Positions 1 through 10,596 are shown, counted from the stretch's first letter. The stretch is 14,295 nucleotides of DNA from Alphaproteobacteria bacterium (GCA_030039975.1 JASHUO010000552.1:1-14295); one strand, 5' to 3'. Program-made: numbers and translations. Notes: generated by a model from the sequence alone, not told the origin.

Positions 1-733
1 CGCCAGTGTTGCTCGAGCGCCGACGCGAGCGCTTCGACGCCTTCCGCGCGCAGCGCCGAGAGGGTCAGCACCGGCACCTCCCAGCTGCCGGCCGGGCGCT
101 CGGCGAGGCCGAGCACGGCGATGGCATCGCTCTTGGCGCGCTCGGCAGCATCGCCGAGATCGCCCTTGGTGACGACGACGACATGCGGGATCTCGACGAT
201 ACCGGCCTTCATGAACTGCAAGCTGTCGCCGGAGCCGGGCTGGACGCAAAGCACCACCGTATCGGCCGCGCCGGCGACATCGGTCTCGGACTGGCCGACG
301 CCGACGGTTTCGATCAGCACGATGTCGAACAGCGCCCGCATCAGCACCATGGCCGAAACCGTAAGCGCGGCGAGGCCGCCCAGCCGGTCGCGCGCCGCCA
401 TCGAGCGCACGAAAACGCCGCTATCCCCGGGATCGGTGCGCAGCCGCGTCCGGTCGCCGAGCAGCGCGCCGCCCGAAGCACGCGACGAGGGATCGACGGC
501 GATGACGCCGACGCTGCGGCGCTCGCGGCGCCAGAGCGCGATGAGCGCGCCGGAGAGCGTCGATTTGCCGACGCCGGGCGGGCCGGTCATGCCGACCACC
601 TGCGCCTTGGGCGCGGCATAGGCGGCATCGAGCAGCGCCAAACTCGCCGCATCCTCCGGCGCACGCTCGAGCTGCGCCAGCGCCGCGGCCAGCGCCGGTT
701 TCCCTCCCGCCGCCACGGACGAGAGGGAAAGCG

Positions 734-737
<4 letters not shown>
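1..737 (-). CDS. meaB: MeaB/ArgK-family GTPase, methylmalonyl-CoA mutase chaperone (3' end outside window)
   Basis: This is a G3E/SIMIBI-class P-loop GTPase. In the family, MeaB protects and reactivates B12-dependent methylmalonyl-CoA mutase by gating cofactor loading, in the cytoplasm. Visible in the translation are a Walker A motif GPPGVGKST at about residues 52-60, a DPSSRASGGALLGDRTR block about 25 residues later, the switch motif ETVGVGQSETD, the hydrophobic strand VVLCVQP followed by GDSLQFMKAG, and a TKGD base-specificity motif. About 245 codons are present and the frame is still open at base 1, so the last part is missing. I chose the TTG at 737, which gives a 4-base overlap (TTGA) with the ppdK stop. 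A GTG at 716 is the alternative, and neither has a good ribosome binding site. Tight coupling to ppdK suggests it is last in the glyQ-glyS-ppdK transcript. The mutase itself is not in view. The family is certain; the exact partner is inferred. Confidence 0.9.
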
Positions 738-3415
<2,678 letters not shown>

Positions 3416-3422
3416 CGTCCAC

Positions 3423-5495
3423 CTATCCTTCGATCTGCGAGAAATCGGCGACCCGGTTGAGCGTGTCGCGGATTTGCGCCAGGAGCCGGAGGCGATTGGC
3501 CCGCAACTCCCGATCCTCGCAATTAACGGTTACGCGGGCAAAGAATTCATCTACCGGACCGCGCAACCGGGCCAGCCCCGCCATTGCCGCCGTAAACGCC
3601 TCCCGGCCGAGCGCGTCGCCGCTTTCCCGCGCCGCGCGGTCGAGCTCCGCCGCCAGCGTCGCCTCCGCCGGCTCCGCCAGGAGCTTGGGGTCGGGCTCGC
3701 CGGGGTAGACGGCGCCATCCTTCTTCTCCTCGATGCGCACGATATTGGCGGCGCGCCGATAGGCCACGAGCAGGTTCGCCCCGTCATCGGTCTTGAGGAA
3801 GGCATCCAGCGCGGCAACCCGGGCAAGCAGGCGGACGAGATCGTCCTCATCGCCGAGCGCGAAGACCGCCGCGATGAGGTCGTGGCGTACCCCCTCACCG
3901 CGCAAATGCACCTTGAGCCGATCGGCGAAAAAACCCAGGAGATCGGCGGTGGGGTCGCCAGCAAACCCGTAGGCGCCCTCGCGGCCGATTGCGAAGGCCT
4001 GCCGGAACAAAGACCTGAGCGGCAGTCTTAACCTGTTTTCGAGGATGAGGCGGATGACGCCCAAGGCGGCGCGGCGCAGCGCATAGGGATCCTTCGAGCC
4101 CGTCGGCTTCTCGTCGATCGAGAAGAAGCCGACGAGGGAATCGATCTTGTCCGCGAGCGCCACCGCGACGCTGACCGGCGCGCTGGGACAGCGGTCGCCC
4201 GGGCCCAGCGGCGAATAGTGCTCGGCGATCGCCGCCGCGACATCGGCGGGCTCGCCACCCGCGAGCGCGTAGTAGCGCCCCATGACGCCCTGCAGTTCCG
4301 GAAACTCACCCACCATGCCGGTCGAGAGATCGGCTTTGGCGAGCTCGGCGGCGCGCCGGACCTTGGCGCCCTCGGCGCCCGGCACCAGCGGCGCCAGCGC
4401 CTCGGCCAGGCGCATCACCCGTCCCGCCTTGTCGAGCATGCTGCCGAGCCGCGCATGGAAGACGCGCTCGGCCAGCTTCGGGATGCGGGAGGCGAGCGCG
4501 ACCTTCCGGTCCTGCTCCCAGAAGAAGCGCGCATCCGAAAGCCGCGCGCGCAACACGCGCTCGTTGCCGGCGACGATCGCCGCGCCGCCATCATCGGCGA
4601 TCATGTTGGCGGTGACGAGGAAGCGCGGCGCGAGCCTGCCCTCGCGGTCGAGGCAGGCGAAATATTTCTGATGCGTGCGCATCGCCGTCGTCAGCACTTC
4701 GGGCGGCAAGCTCAGAAACTCGGCATCGATCCGGCCGAGCAGCACCACCGGCCATTCGACGAGGCCCGTGACCTCGTCAAGCAGCGCCGGATCGTCCTTC
4801 ACCGTGAGCTGTGCTTCCGCCGCCCTTTCATAGAGCGCGAGCGTGATCGCCTGGCGCCGGTCCTCGCGCCGCAGCATGACATGCGCGTCGCGGAGCTTGC
4901 GCCGGTAATCGGCGAAATCCCGCACCGTCAGCTTGCCCGGCGCAAGAAAGCGATGGCCGCGCGTCTCGTCGCCGACCGGCACGCCGTCGAGGGCGAGCGG
5001 CAGGACCTTGCCGTCGAGCAGCGACAGCGCGCTCGTCATCGGCCGCACCCAGCGAAAGCCCGCAGCAGGAAACCGCATCGATTTGGGCCAGGGCAGTTCC
5101 AGCACGATCTGCCGCAACAAATCCGGCAGCACCTCGGCGGCCGCGCGGCCGGGCCGGCGGATCACGGCGAAGTAGAACACGCCCTTGCCGGCGTCGCGGG
5201 CCTCGCATTGATCGATCGAGGCGAGCCCGGCGCTTTTGAGAAATCCGTCGAGCGCGTTGCTCGGCGCGCCGACACGCGGGCCGCGCCGCTCTTCGGTCGT
5301 ATCGGCCTGGCGCTCGGGCAGACCCTCGGCCACCAAGGTCAGGCGGCGCGGCGTCGAATAGCTCTGGACATCGCTGGGAACGAGGCCCGCCGTGGTGAGC
5401 TTCTCCCGCGCCAGCGCGGCGAGGTCCTCCGCGGCGCGGCTCTGCATGCGCGCCGGAATCTCTTCGGTGAGCAGCTCGAGGAGAAGTTCGGCCAT
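3423..5495 (-). CDS. glyS: Glycyl-tRNA synthetase beta subunit
   Basis: This is the beta subunit of the heterotetrameric bacterial class II glycyl-tRNA synthetase. It supplies tRNA binding while the alpha subunit supplies the aminoacylation core. The product is 690 residues, normal for the family. It starts MAELLLELLTEEIPARM and carries the family blocks LTTAMRTHQKYFAC (268-281), GNERVLRARLSDARFFWEQD (310-329), KADLSTGMVGEFPELQGVMG (387-406), ADKIDSLVGFF (448-458) and GSKDPYALRRAALG (466-479). The C-terminal region matches the DALR-like anticodon-binding part. The frame is open 48 codons further upstream, but those residues overlap glyQ in another frame and are not GlyS-like. The ATG at 5495 shares one base with the glyQ stop (TAATG), the classic coupling that keeps subunit synthesis balanced. 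Confidence 0.97.
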   Translation of the reverse strand: MAELLLELLTEEIPARMQSRAAEDLAALAREKLTTAGLVPSDVQSYSTPRRLTLVAEGLPERQADTTEERRGPRVGAPSNALDGFLKSAGLASIDQCEARDAGKGVFYFAVIRRPGRAAAEVLPDLLRQIVLELPWPKSMRFPAAGFRWVRPMTSALSLLDGKVLPLALDGVPVGDETRGHRFLAPGKLTVRDFADYRRKLRDAHVMLRREDRRQAITLALYERAAEAQLTVKDDPALLDEVTGLVEWPVVLLGRIDAEFLSLPPEVLTTAMRTHQKYFACLDREGRLAPRFLVTANMIADDGGAAIVAGNERVLRARLSDARFFWEQDRKVALASRIPKLAERVFHARLGSMLDKAGRVMRLAEALAPLVPGAEGAKVRRAAELAKADLSTGMVGEFPELQGVMGRYYALAGGEPADVAAAIAEHYSPLGPGDRCPSAPVSVAVALADKIDSLVGFFSIDEKPTGSKDPYALRRAALGVIRLILENRLRLPLRSLFRQAFAIGREGAYGFAGDPTADLLGFFADRLKVHLRGEGVRHDLIAAVFALGDEDDLVRLLARVAALDAFLKTDDGANLLVAYRRAANIVRIEEKKDGAVYPGEPDPKLLAEPAEATLAAELDRAARESGDALGREAFTAAMAGLARLRGPVDEFFARVTVNCEDRELRANRLRLLAQIRDTLNRVADFSQIEG

Positions 5496-6373
5496 TACGG
5501 CGCCGCCCGATGCGCGAGCCATCCCTCGCAGCATGCTTTGGCGAGCGCGCGCACGCGGCCGATATAGGCGGCGCGCTCGGTCACCGAGATCGCGCCGCGG
5601 GCGTCGAGCAGGTTGAAGGCGTGGCTCGCCTTGATGCATTGGTCATACGCCGGCAGCGGCAGATTGCGCGCCAGCAGCGCCTTGCATTCCTGCTCGGCAT
5701 CGGCGAAGTGCTGGAACAGCAGCTTCGGATCGGCATATTCGAAATTGTAGGCGGAGAATTCGAACTCGGCGCGCTTGAACACATCGCCATAGCGGACGCC
5801 GGCGCCGTTGTAGTCGAGATCGTAGACGTTCTCGACGCCCTGCACATACATGGCAAGGCGCTCGAGCCCGTAAGTGAGCTCGGTCGAGACCGGATCGCAC
5901 TCGATGCCGCCCACCTGCTGGAAATAGGTGTATTGCGACACTTCCATGCCGTCGAGCCATACCTCCCAGCCGAGACCCCAGGCGCCCAAGGTCGGGCTCT
6001 CCCAATCATCCTCGACGAAGCGGATGTCATGGTGCCGCGCCTCGATGCCGAGCGCGGCAAGGCTGTCGAGATAAAGCTGCTGGCTCTCCGCCGGCGCCGG
6101 CTTCAAGATCACCTGGAACTGATAGTAATGCTGCAGCCGGTTGGGATTCTCGCCATAGCGGCCATCGGTCGGGCGCCGCGAGGGCTGAACATAGGCGGCA
6201 CGCCAAGGGCTGGGGCCGAGCGCGCGCAAGGTGGTCGCGGGATGGAATGTCCCCGCCCCCATCTCGACGTCATAGGGCTGGAGGATGACGCAGCCTTGCG
6301 CGGCCCAATAGGCTTGCAGCTTGAGGATGAGCGACTGAAAGCTGGTCTTGCTCGCCGCGGCCGACGCCACCAT
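5495..6373 (-). CDS. glyQ: Glycyl-tRNA synthetase alpha subunit
   Basis: This is the catalytic alpha subunit of alpha2beta2 glycyl-tRNA synthetase, with a class II core that activates glycine. The conserved blocks are SFQSLILKLQ (11-20), GCVILQPYDVEMGAGTFHPA (27-46), AAYVQPSRRPTDGRYGENPN (59-78) with the class II motif 2 arginines, WEVWLDGMEVSQYTYFQQVG, and ELTYGLERLAMYVQG near motif 3. The length is 292 residues, as expected. The frame is open upstream to a TTG at 6436 and an ATG at 6412. The 6412 codon has AGGGTGG in front of it, but it lies inside the -10 box of the best promoter (6408-6436). I therefore prefer the ATG at 6373, ten residues before the conserved SFQ block, which leaves a leader of about 30 bases with only a weak GGA ribosome site. 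It is first gene of the glyQ-glyS-ppdK-meaB run. Confidence 0.96.
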   Translation of the reverse strand: MVASAAASKTSFQSLILKLQAYWAAQGCVILQPYDVEMGAGTFHPATTLRALGPSPWRAAYVQPSRRPTDGRYGENPNRLQHYYQFQVILKPAPAESQQLYLDSLAALGIEARHHDIRFVEDDWESPTLGAWGLGWEVWLDGMEVSQYTYFQQVGGIECDPVSTELTYGLERLAMYVQGVENVYDLDYNGAGVRYGDVFKRAEFEFSAYNFEYADPKLLFQHFADAEQECKALLARNLPLPAYDQCIKASHAFNLLDARGAISVTERAAYIGRVRALAKACCEGWLAHRAAP

Positions 6374-6407
6374 CGATTGATCCGAGACTTCCCCTAGGGT
6401 GCGGCGC

Positions 6408-6436
6408 AACATAAACGCCACCCTTTTGAGGGTCAA
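6408..6436 (-). promoter_or_regulatory. Predicted sigma70-type promoter of glyQ operon
   Basis: Read on the minus strand, CTTGACC supplies a -35 box TTGACC (6431-6436), then a 17-base spacer, then a -10 box TATGTT (6408-6413). Transcription would start near 6401 and leave a leader of about 30 bases before the ATG at 6373. The box match is 5/6 and 4/6 by eye. No terminator-like structure separates it from the upstream small gene, so read-through is also possible. Confidence 0.55.
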
Positions 6437-6463
6437 GCTGAGGGGCGGGGCTCGCCTCGATCC

Positions 6464-6721
6464 TCAGCGCCGCCAGGGGCAATCGGCGCGGCCGCAAGCG
6501 ACAGCGTTGCTCGCCGATACATAGGTGCCGCACGCCGCGCATTTGACCAGATCTTCGGCCTTGAGGCTGCGCGGCCGCTGGGTCTGCTGCTGCCGCCGCT
6601 TCACCTCCTCGCGCACGCTGCGGCGGATCATGTCGACGCGGTTGGTGAAGCGAAAGCCGATCCAGAGGACAGCCACCAAGATAGCGAAGACCAGCAGCTT
6701 GCCGGGAGAAAAGCCGAGCAT
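6464..6721 (-). CDS. Small membrane-anchored zinc-ribbon-like protein (PP0621-like)
   Basis: The 85-residue product has one N-terminal membrane helix (KLLVFAILVAVLWIGFRF, about 8-25), a basic Gln/Arg-rich stretch (RRSVREEVKRRQQQTQRPR, about 33-51) and a C-terminal four-cysteine knuckle: CAAC at about 61-64 and CGRADC at about 76-81. The spacing C-x2-C-x11-C-x4-C could hold a zinc ion. The layout, a short TM followed by a C-terminal cysteine ribbon with CxxCGxxV, resembles the PP0621 family of small proteins of unknown function. The ribbon is likely cytoplasmic, because the positive charges follow the helix. The ATG at 6721 has no Shine-Dalgarno, and a promoter-like pair lies so close that the message may be leaderless. 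I infer no function. The gene is real on length, composition and motif grounds. Confidence 0.75.
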   Translation of the reverse strand: MLGFSPGKLLVFAILVAVLWIGFRFTNRVDMIRRSVREEVKRRQQQTQRPRSLKAEDLVKCAACGTYVSASNAVACGRADCPWRR

Positions 6722-6728
6722 GAACCGG

Positions 6729-6756
6729 TTTAGAGAAGCGCGGCGGCGGCGGTCAA
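6729..6756 (-). promoter_or_regulatory. Possible promoter giving a leaderless transcript
   Basis: On the minus strand, TTGACC (6751-6756), a 16-base spacer and TCTAAA (6729-6734) form a sigma70-like pair. The -10 box ends 7 bases before the ATG at 6721, so the transcript would begin at or next to the start codon. This agrees with the lack of a ribosome binding site there. It rests on motif matching by eye. Confidence 0.4.
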
Positions 6757-6859
6757 GCCTCGCCGCGCCGGGGCGCCGGACAACACACCGCGCTCAACCG
6801 GCTGTGGCGACGAACCTTCGGCGGCGATCGAAAGACGGCGGCCGCGCGGCATAGCGCCG

Positions 6860-7360
6860 TCATTTCGCCGGGGCCGCGGCCGCCGGCGGGGCGCTGGCGG
6901 CGGCGGCCGCCGTCATGGCGAAGGCGATGAGCTTCTCGTTCGTGATCACATCCTTTAAGAGCTGCATCCTGGCTTGGACCACATGCGGCTCGGTCATGAG
7001 TCCGCGCACTGCCATCTGGCCGAGGACCGCAAAGGACGACGAGAACGCTGCCTGGCCTTCATACTTGATCGCATCCATCGCCTGCTTCGGGCAATCCGCG
7101 GTGATGAGGCGCACGAATACCTCCGACGCCTGCCGGCTCAGCTTGTCGCGCTGATCGTTGCTGATCGAGAGCATCGGCTGGACCGCCGGATGCGCTGACA
7201 TGGCGGCAAACGACCATTGCAGCAGCACCAGCTGATCCTGCGGCTTCGCGGATTTGGCGAGACATTGACTCAAATTATCGGCGTAGACGCCGGCGAACGC
7301 GCTCTGAACCGGCAGCATCGCGGCGATCAGCACCAGAACGGCCAAGGCTCTGCGGATCAT
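6860..7360 (-). CDS. Exported helical protein of unknown function
   Basis: I do not recognise a named family. The 166-residue product begins with a classic signal peptide: MIRRALAVLVLIAAMLP followed by VQSAFAG, with an AFA cleavage site at about residues 22-24, so it is likely periplasmic. The mature part is predicted mainly helical and has two cysteines (SQC near 32 and ADCP near 93) that could form a disulfide. It ends in a low-complexity Ala/Pro tail (ASAPPAAAAPAK). The ATG at 7360 is preferred over the TTG at 7378: GAGGAG lies 10 bases upstream of it, and the TTG would add six residues before the signal peptide. It follows the S49 peptidase gene after a 90-base gap in the same direction. 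Confidence 0.75.
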   Translation of the reverse strand: MIRRALAVLVLIAAMLPVQSAFAGVYADNLSQCLAKSAKPQDQLVLLQWSFAAMSAHPAVQPMLSISNDQRDKLSRQASEVFVRLITADCPKQAMDAIKYEGQAAFSSSFAVLGQMAVRGLMTEPHVVQARMQLLKDVITNEKLIAFAMTAAAAASAPPAAAAPAK

Positions 7361-7450
7361 GGTAAAGGTTCTCCTCAATCCCTGATCCGCAGTGTCGCAT
7401 GCGGGCCAATCGAACTCAACCGCGGCGCTGAGCGCGCCATCAGCAACCGG

Positions 7451-8308
7451 CTAAAGCCCGAAGCGCGCCCAGATCAACCGCTCCTCGAGCCGCGCCAGCA
7501 GATCGAAAGCGATCTCGGTGAGATCGGGACGGCGCGGCCAGCCGAAGCGCGACAGCAGCGGAAAGCGCCGGCGCTCCGGCTCGATGAGCCGGAGCTTGAC
7601 CGCGTCGCCATAGCGTTGGCGCATGATGCCGCGGAGATCGCCGATGCCGTCGATAAGGCCGAGCGCGAGCGCGCGCTTGCCGGTGAAGATTTCGCCGTTG
7701 AAGAGCGCGCTCTCCTCCGCCTTGAGCTTGGCACCGCGGCGGTCGCGGACCATGTCCTTGAAGCTCTCATGCATGTCGCGCTGAAGCGCGGTCAGGCGCT
7801 CGATCCCCTTCGGATCCTCGGCAAGGAAAGGATCGAGCAAGGATTTGTTCTCGCCCGCGGTGTAGAGCCGGCGCTGGACACCGAGCCGGCGGAGCGCTTC
7901 GGCGAAGCCGAAGCTCGCGGTGATGACGCCGATCGAGCCGAGCAGCGACGTATCCTCGGCAAAGATCTCGTCGGCCGCCAGCGCCAGCCAATAGCCGCCC
8001 GACGCCGCCACATCCTCCGCGAAAGCGAAGACCGGCACTTCTTTTTCCTGCGCCAGCTGGCGGATGCGGCGGGTGAGCAGCGAGGACTGCACCGGCGAGC
8101 CGCCCGGCGAGTTGATCGCCAGCGCTATAGCCTTGAGATTGCGCAGCTGAAAGGCGCGCTCGATCGCCCCGGCGAAGCGGCGCAGCGACAGCGCCCGCGG
8201 GCCGCGCGGGCCGATGAGCCCGTCGAAGCGAAGCACCGCGACCTGGGGTGGCGGATTGCGGAAGCGCTCCAGCGGCAGCTTCTCCAGGAGATCGTCGACA
8301 ACGCTCAT
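7451..8308 (-). CDS. S49-family serine peptidase (SppA/SohB-like), single domain
   Basis: This is a Ser-Lys dyad peptidase of the SppA/SohB clan, whose members cut membrane-associated or signal-peptide-derived peptides. It is 285 residues, about half the length of two-domain E. coli SppA. Motifs seen are INSPGGSPVQS (65-75), the nucleophile box DVAASGGYWLA with Ser103, GSIGVI (124-129), and TAGENKSLLDPF with the general base Lys155. Then follow FNGEIFTGKRALALGLIDGIG and a basic C-terminus. No signal peptide or membrane helix is evident at the N-terminus, so it may sit in the cytoplasm or be peripheral to the membrane. No clear ribosome binding site precedes the ATG at 8308, but the next conserved strand (VAVLRFDGLIG) begins at residue 23, which fits this start. 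The adjacent gap 8309-8418 holds nothing recognisable except a weak GC hairpin. Confidence 0.92.
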   Translation of the reverse strand: MSVVDDLLEKLPLERFRNPPPQVAVLRFDGLIGPRGPRALSLRRFAGAIERAFQLRNLKAIALAINSPGGSPVQSSLLTRRIRQLAQEKEVPVFAFAEDVAASGGYWLALAADEIFAEDTSLLGSIGVITASFGFAEALRRLGVQRRLYTAGENKSLLDPFLAEDPKGIERLTALQRDMHESFKDMVRDRRGAKLKAEESALFNGEIFTGKRALALGLIDGIGDLRGIMRQRYGDAVKLRLIEPERRRFPLLSRFGWPRRPDLTEIAFDLLARLEERLIWARFGL

Positions 8309-8418
8309 GGACTAAAGAGATGGGCACGGCACCCGGCGGTTGACAAGTCGTGGCCTGCCGTCGAGGTGGCGTTGCCCCTGTCACCCGCCCGCCGCGCGGG
8401 ACAACCCGGCAAAGCCAA

Positions 8419-9177
8419 CTACGACAAATCCAGCGCCGCGCCGCCGCGCAAGACCGCATCGGCCGCCGCCGTGTAGCGGCCATCCGCCGCGTGCAGAACC
8501 AGGCCGGGGGTGAGCCGGGTCGGCGTTTCGACGCCTTTGCGCGCCCGCACGATCACGCGTTTGGCTGCCTTATCGGAACCGGCCCAGAGCGGAAAAACCG
8601 TGATCTCGCCCGCGCGGCCCATGAGCTGCGCCAGCAGCTGCTCCATCCGGTCGGCACGATGAATGAAAGTGAGGCTGCCTTTGGGCCGCACCATGGCGAG
8701 CGCGAAGCGCACCCAGGCGGCGAGATCGGCTTCGCCCTCGACCGTGGCCGCGGCCTTGCGCGGCAGCGGCGAGGCGGTCGCGGTCCCAGCCTCGAGAAAG
8801 GGCGGATTGGCCATGACATGCCCGAAGCTGCCGGGCTCGAGCCGCGGCGGCGGCCGCAGGAGGTCGCCCGCCATCGCCACGACTCGTCCCTGAACCTGGT
8901 TGAGGTCGATATTCTCGCTCGCCAGCCGCACCAGCTCGCGCTGGGCTTCGACGCCGGTGATCCGGCAGCCCGCGACTCGCGCCGCCAGGCACAGCATCGC
9001 CGCGCCCACGCCGCAGCCGATATCGAGCACCGTGTCGACGGCGCCCGCCGGCACCGCGGCGGCGAGCAGCACCGCGTCAATCGCAACCCGATAGCCCGAG
9101 CGCGGCTGGCGCAGCACGACGCGGCCGCCCAGCAGCCGATCCTCGCTCACCTCGCGTTCGCGTGCCGGCTCGGTCAC
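8419..9177 (-). CDS. TrmN6-type SAM-dependent methyltransferase (COG4123)
   Basis: This is an N6-adenine-type class I methyltransferase, most like tRNA1(Val) (adenine37-N6)-methyltransferase TrmN6/YfiC. The protein has 252 residues. It shows RLLGGRVVLRQPRSGYRVAI near the N-terminus, typical of this group; the SAM-binding glycine loop VLDIGCGVGAA (50-60); an acidic strand end GVEAQ; and the catalytic NPPF (124-127). Near the end is FPLWAGSDKAAKRVIVRARKG, also usual for the family. The frame is open upstream to 9531, but that part overlaps the DUF2007 gene and has no family resemblance. I therefore take the GTG at 9177, which overlaps the stop of that gene by four bases (GTGA). The substrate is inferred from the family, and other modified RNAs or proteins are possible. 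Confidence 0.92.
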   Translation of the reverse strand: MTEPAREREVSEDRLLGGRVVLRQPRSGYRVAIDAVLLAAAVPAGAVDTVLDIGCGVGAAMLCLAARVAGCRITGVEAQRELVRLASENIDLNQVQGRVVAMAGDLLRPPPRLEPGSFGHVMANPPFLEAGTATASPLPRKAAATVEGEADLAAWVRFALAMVRPKGSLTFIHRADRMEQLLAQLMGRAGEITVFPLWAGSDKAAKRVIVRARKGVETPTRLTPGLVLHAADGRYTAAADAVLRGGAALDLS

Positions 9178-9386
9178 GCCGTCGCCTCGCCCGCCGCGGC
9201 CAGCGCCGCGAGCGCGCGGCGGTGATCCTGCTCGCGCACCATCAAGCGCCGCTGCAAGGCGGCGATGCTGCCTTCCACCGCGGCCGTGTTCTGGTCGAGG
9301 ACGACGCTCTCGATGCCGGCATCGCTCAGCAGCGCCTGCAGCCAGGACAACCGTACGAGGTCGTTGGTGCGCAACAATTCCTTCAT
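9174..9386 (-). CDS. DUF2007 small protein
   Basis: The 70-residue protein begins MKELLRTNDLVRLSWLQALL, then SDAGIESVVLDQNTAAVEGS, and ends with a helix rich in Ala/Arg. This is the DUF2007 (putative signal-transducing) fold: a short ferredoxin-like unit in which the first strand and helix recognise a neighbouring chain. The biochemical role is unknown. The ATG at 9386 has GAGG close upstream. The first gene of a two-gene unit with the methyltransferase (four-base overlap), it is divergent from ispB, an arrangement common in alphaproteobacteria. Confidence 0.88.
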   Translation of the reverse strand: MKELLRTNDLVRLSWLQALLSDAGIESVVLDQNTAAVEGSIAALQRRLMVREQDHRRALAALAAAGEATA

Positions 9387-9421
9387 TGGCCTCGCCGCTT
9401 TCCGCCGATAGCCCGGTGGGC

Positions 9422-9449
9422 TTGACCGCCTCAACCAGCATTCTATGCT
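9422..9449 (+). promoter_or_regulatory. Predicted sigma70-type promoter of ispB
   Basis: CTTGACC contains the -35 box TTGACC (9422-9427). A 16-base spacer leads to TATGCT (9444-9449). Transcription would start near 9456, giving a leader of about 54 bases to the GTG of ispB. It lies in the 123-base gap shared with the divergent DUF2007 gene, for which I see no convincing promoter. Confidence 0.5.
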
Positions 9450-9509
9450 CGCCTGCGCTCGCCGCTGCGTCAAGCAAACCGGCGAGCAAAGCGGCGGGGG
9501 AAAGGGGAA

Positions 9510-10535
9510 GTGGGCGTGGCCTTGGTGGCAAGTGCGCGCGGCGAGGACGCCAAGAGACCGGCGACGCTCGACCATCTCACCGCCCTGCTCAAGACCGATC
9601 TCGACCGGGTGAATGCGTTGATTCTGCAGCGCATGCAAAGCCCGGTCGCGCTGATCCCGCAGCTCGCCGGCCACATCATCGCGGCCGGTGGCAAACGCCT
9701 CCGGCCGATGCTGACCCTGACCACATCGCGGCTCTGCGGCTATCGCGGCGAGCGTCATCTGGCGCTTGCCGCCGCGGTCGAGTTCATCCACACCGCGACC
9801 CTGCTGCATGACGATGTCGTCGATGACAGCGATCTCCGCCGCGGCCTTGCCACCGCAAACGCGGTCTGGGGCAACAAGGCCTCGGTCTTAGTCGGCGATT
9901 TTCTCTTCAGCCGTGCCTTCCAGCTGATGGTCGAGGACGGCTCGCTCAAAGTGCTCGAGATCCTGTCCGAAGCCTCGGCGATCATCGCCGAAGGCGAAGT
10001 GCTGCAGCTCGTCACCTCGAACGATACCGAGACCGAAGAGGACGCCTATCTCGCGGTGATCCAGGCCAAGACCGCGCAGCTCTTCGCTGCGGCGAGCCGC
10101 ATCGGCGCCGTGCTCGGCGACCGGCCTGAGGCTGAGGAAGAGGCGCTTGCCGCCTATGGCCGCAACCTCGGCATCGCCTTCCAGCTCGTCGACGACATGC
10201 TCGACTACTCCGCCCATCAGGCGGAGCTCGGCAAGACCGTGGGCGACGATTTTCGCGAGGGCAAGATCACGCTGCCGGTGGTGCTCGCGCTGCGCCAGGG
10301 CGGCGAGGCGGAGCGCGCTTTCTGGCGGCGCACGCTCGAGGATCTCGATCAGCGCGAGGGCGATCTCGCCCATGCGATCGAGCTGATGACCCGGCACGGC
10401 ACGCTGCGCGCCACACTCGAGCGCGCCCACCATTACGGCGAAACCGCCCGGCGCAGCCTCGCCCTTTTCCGCGACAGCCCGGAGCGGCGAGCGCTCGACG
10501 AGGTCATCGATTTCTGCTTGGCGCGCGGGTATTAG
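9510..10535 (+). CDS. ispB: Long-chain (octaprenyl/decaprenyl) diphosphate synthase
   Basis: This trans-prenyltransferase condenses IPP onto an allylic diphosphate to make the isoprenoid tail of ubiquinone, in the cytoplasm. The product has 341 residues from the first GTG. Motifs are AGGKRLRPML (59-68); the first Asp-rich motif LLHDDVVDDSDLRRG with D101, D102, D105 and D106; GDFLFSRAFQLM; EGEVLQL; and the second Asp-rich motif FQLVDDMLDYS with D228, D229 and D232, then GKTVGDDFREGKITLP. The fifth residue before the first Asp-rich motif is Ala96, a small residue as in long-chain enzymes, so C40-C50 products are likely. The start is uncertain: GTGs at 9510, 9516 and 9525 are in frame. GGGGG lies 9 bases before 9510 and GGGG lies 8 bases before 9516. 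Chain length cannot be read exactly from sequence. Confidence 0.95.
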   Translation: MGVALVASARGEDAKRPATLDHLTALLKTDLDRVNALILQRMQSPVALIPQLAGHIIAAGGKRLRPMLTLTTSRLCGYRGERHLALAAAVEFIHTATLLHDDVVDDSDLRRGLATANAVWGNKASVLVGDFLFSRAFQLMVEDGSLKVLEILSEASAIIAEGEVLQLVTSNDTETEEDAYLAVIQAKTAQLFAAASRIGAVLGDRPEAEEEALAAYGRNLGIAFQLVDDMLDYSAHQAELGKTVGDDFREGKITLPVVLALRQGGEAERAFWRRTLEDLDQREGDLAHAIELMTRHGTLRATLERAHHYGETARRSLALFRDSPERRALDEVIDFCLARGY

Positions 10536-10596
10536 CGCCGATCCTTGTAAGGTCTAGCGACGAAGGTCCAACCTCCAAATTCTCCCTCAGGCGCTA
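10533..10596. repeat. Short inverted repeat spanning two convergent stop codons
   Basis: TAGCGCC (10533-10539) and GGCGCTA (10590-10596) are perfect 7-base inverted repeats, and each contains the stop codon of the gene on its side (ispB and the DoxX-like gene). The 50-base loop is long and there is no T tract, so a terminator role is doubtful. It is the only structure I see in the 58-base convergent gap. Confidence 0.3.

Noticed and set aside
4218..5567. 449-codon open frame on the plus strand opposite glyS and the end of glyQ
   Set aside because: Same antisense artefact. The minus-strand genes carry full family motifs across the region.
5496..5639. 48-codon upstream extension of the glyS frame
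   Set aside because: It lies inside the end of glyQ in another frame. GlyS proteins begin at MAELLLELLTEEIP.
8386..8401. GC-only hairpin between the S49 peptidase and methyltransferase genes as a terminator
   Set aside because: The stem is only five pairs, with no T tract after it on either strand. Such stems are frequent by chance at this base composition.
9178..9531. 118-codon upstream extension of the methyltransferase frame
   Set aside because: It overlaps the DUF2007 gene and the intergenic promoter region, and its Arg/Gly/Ala-rich translation does not resemble the family. The GTG at 9177 fits the conserved N-terminus.
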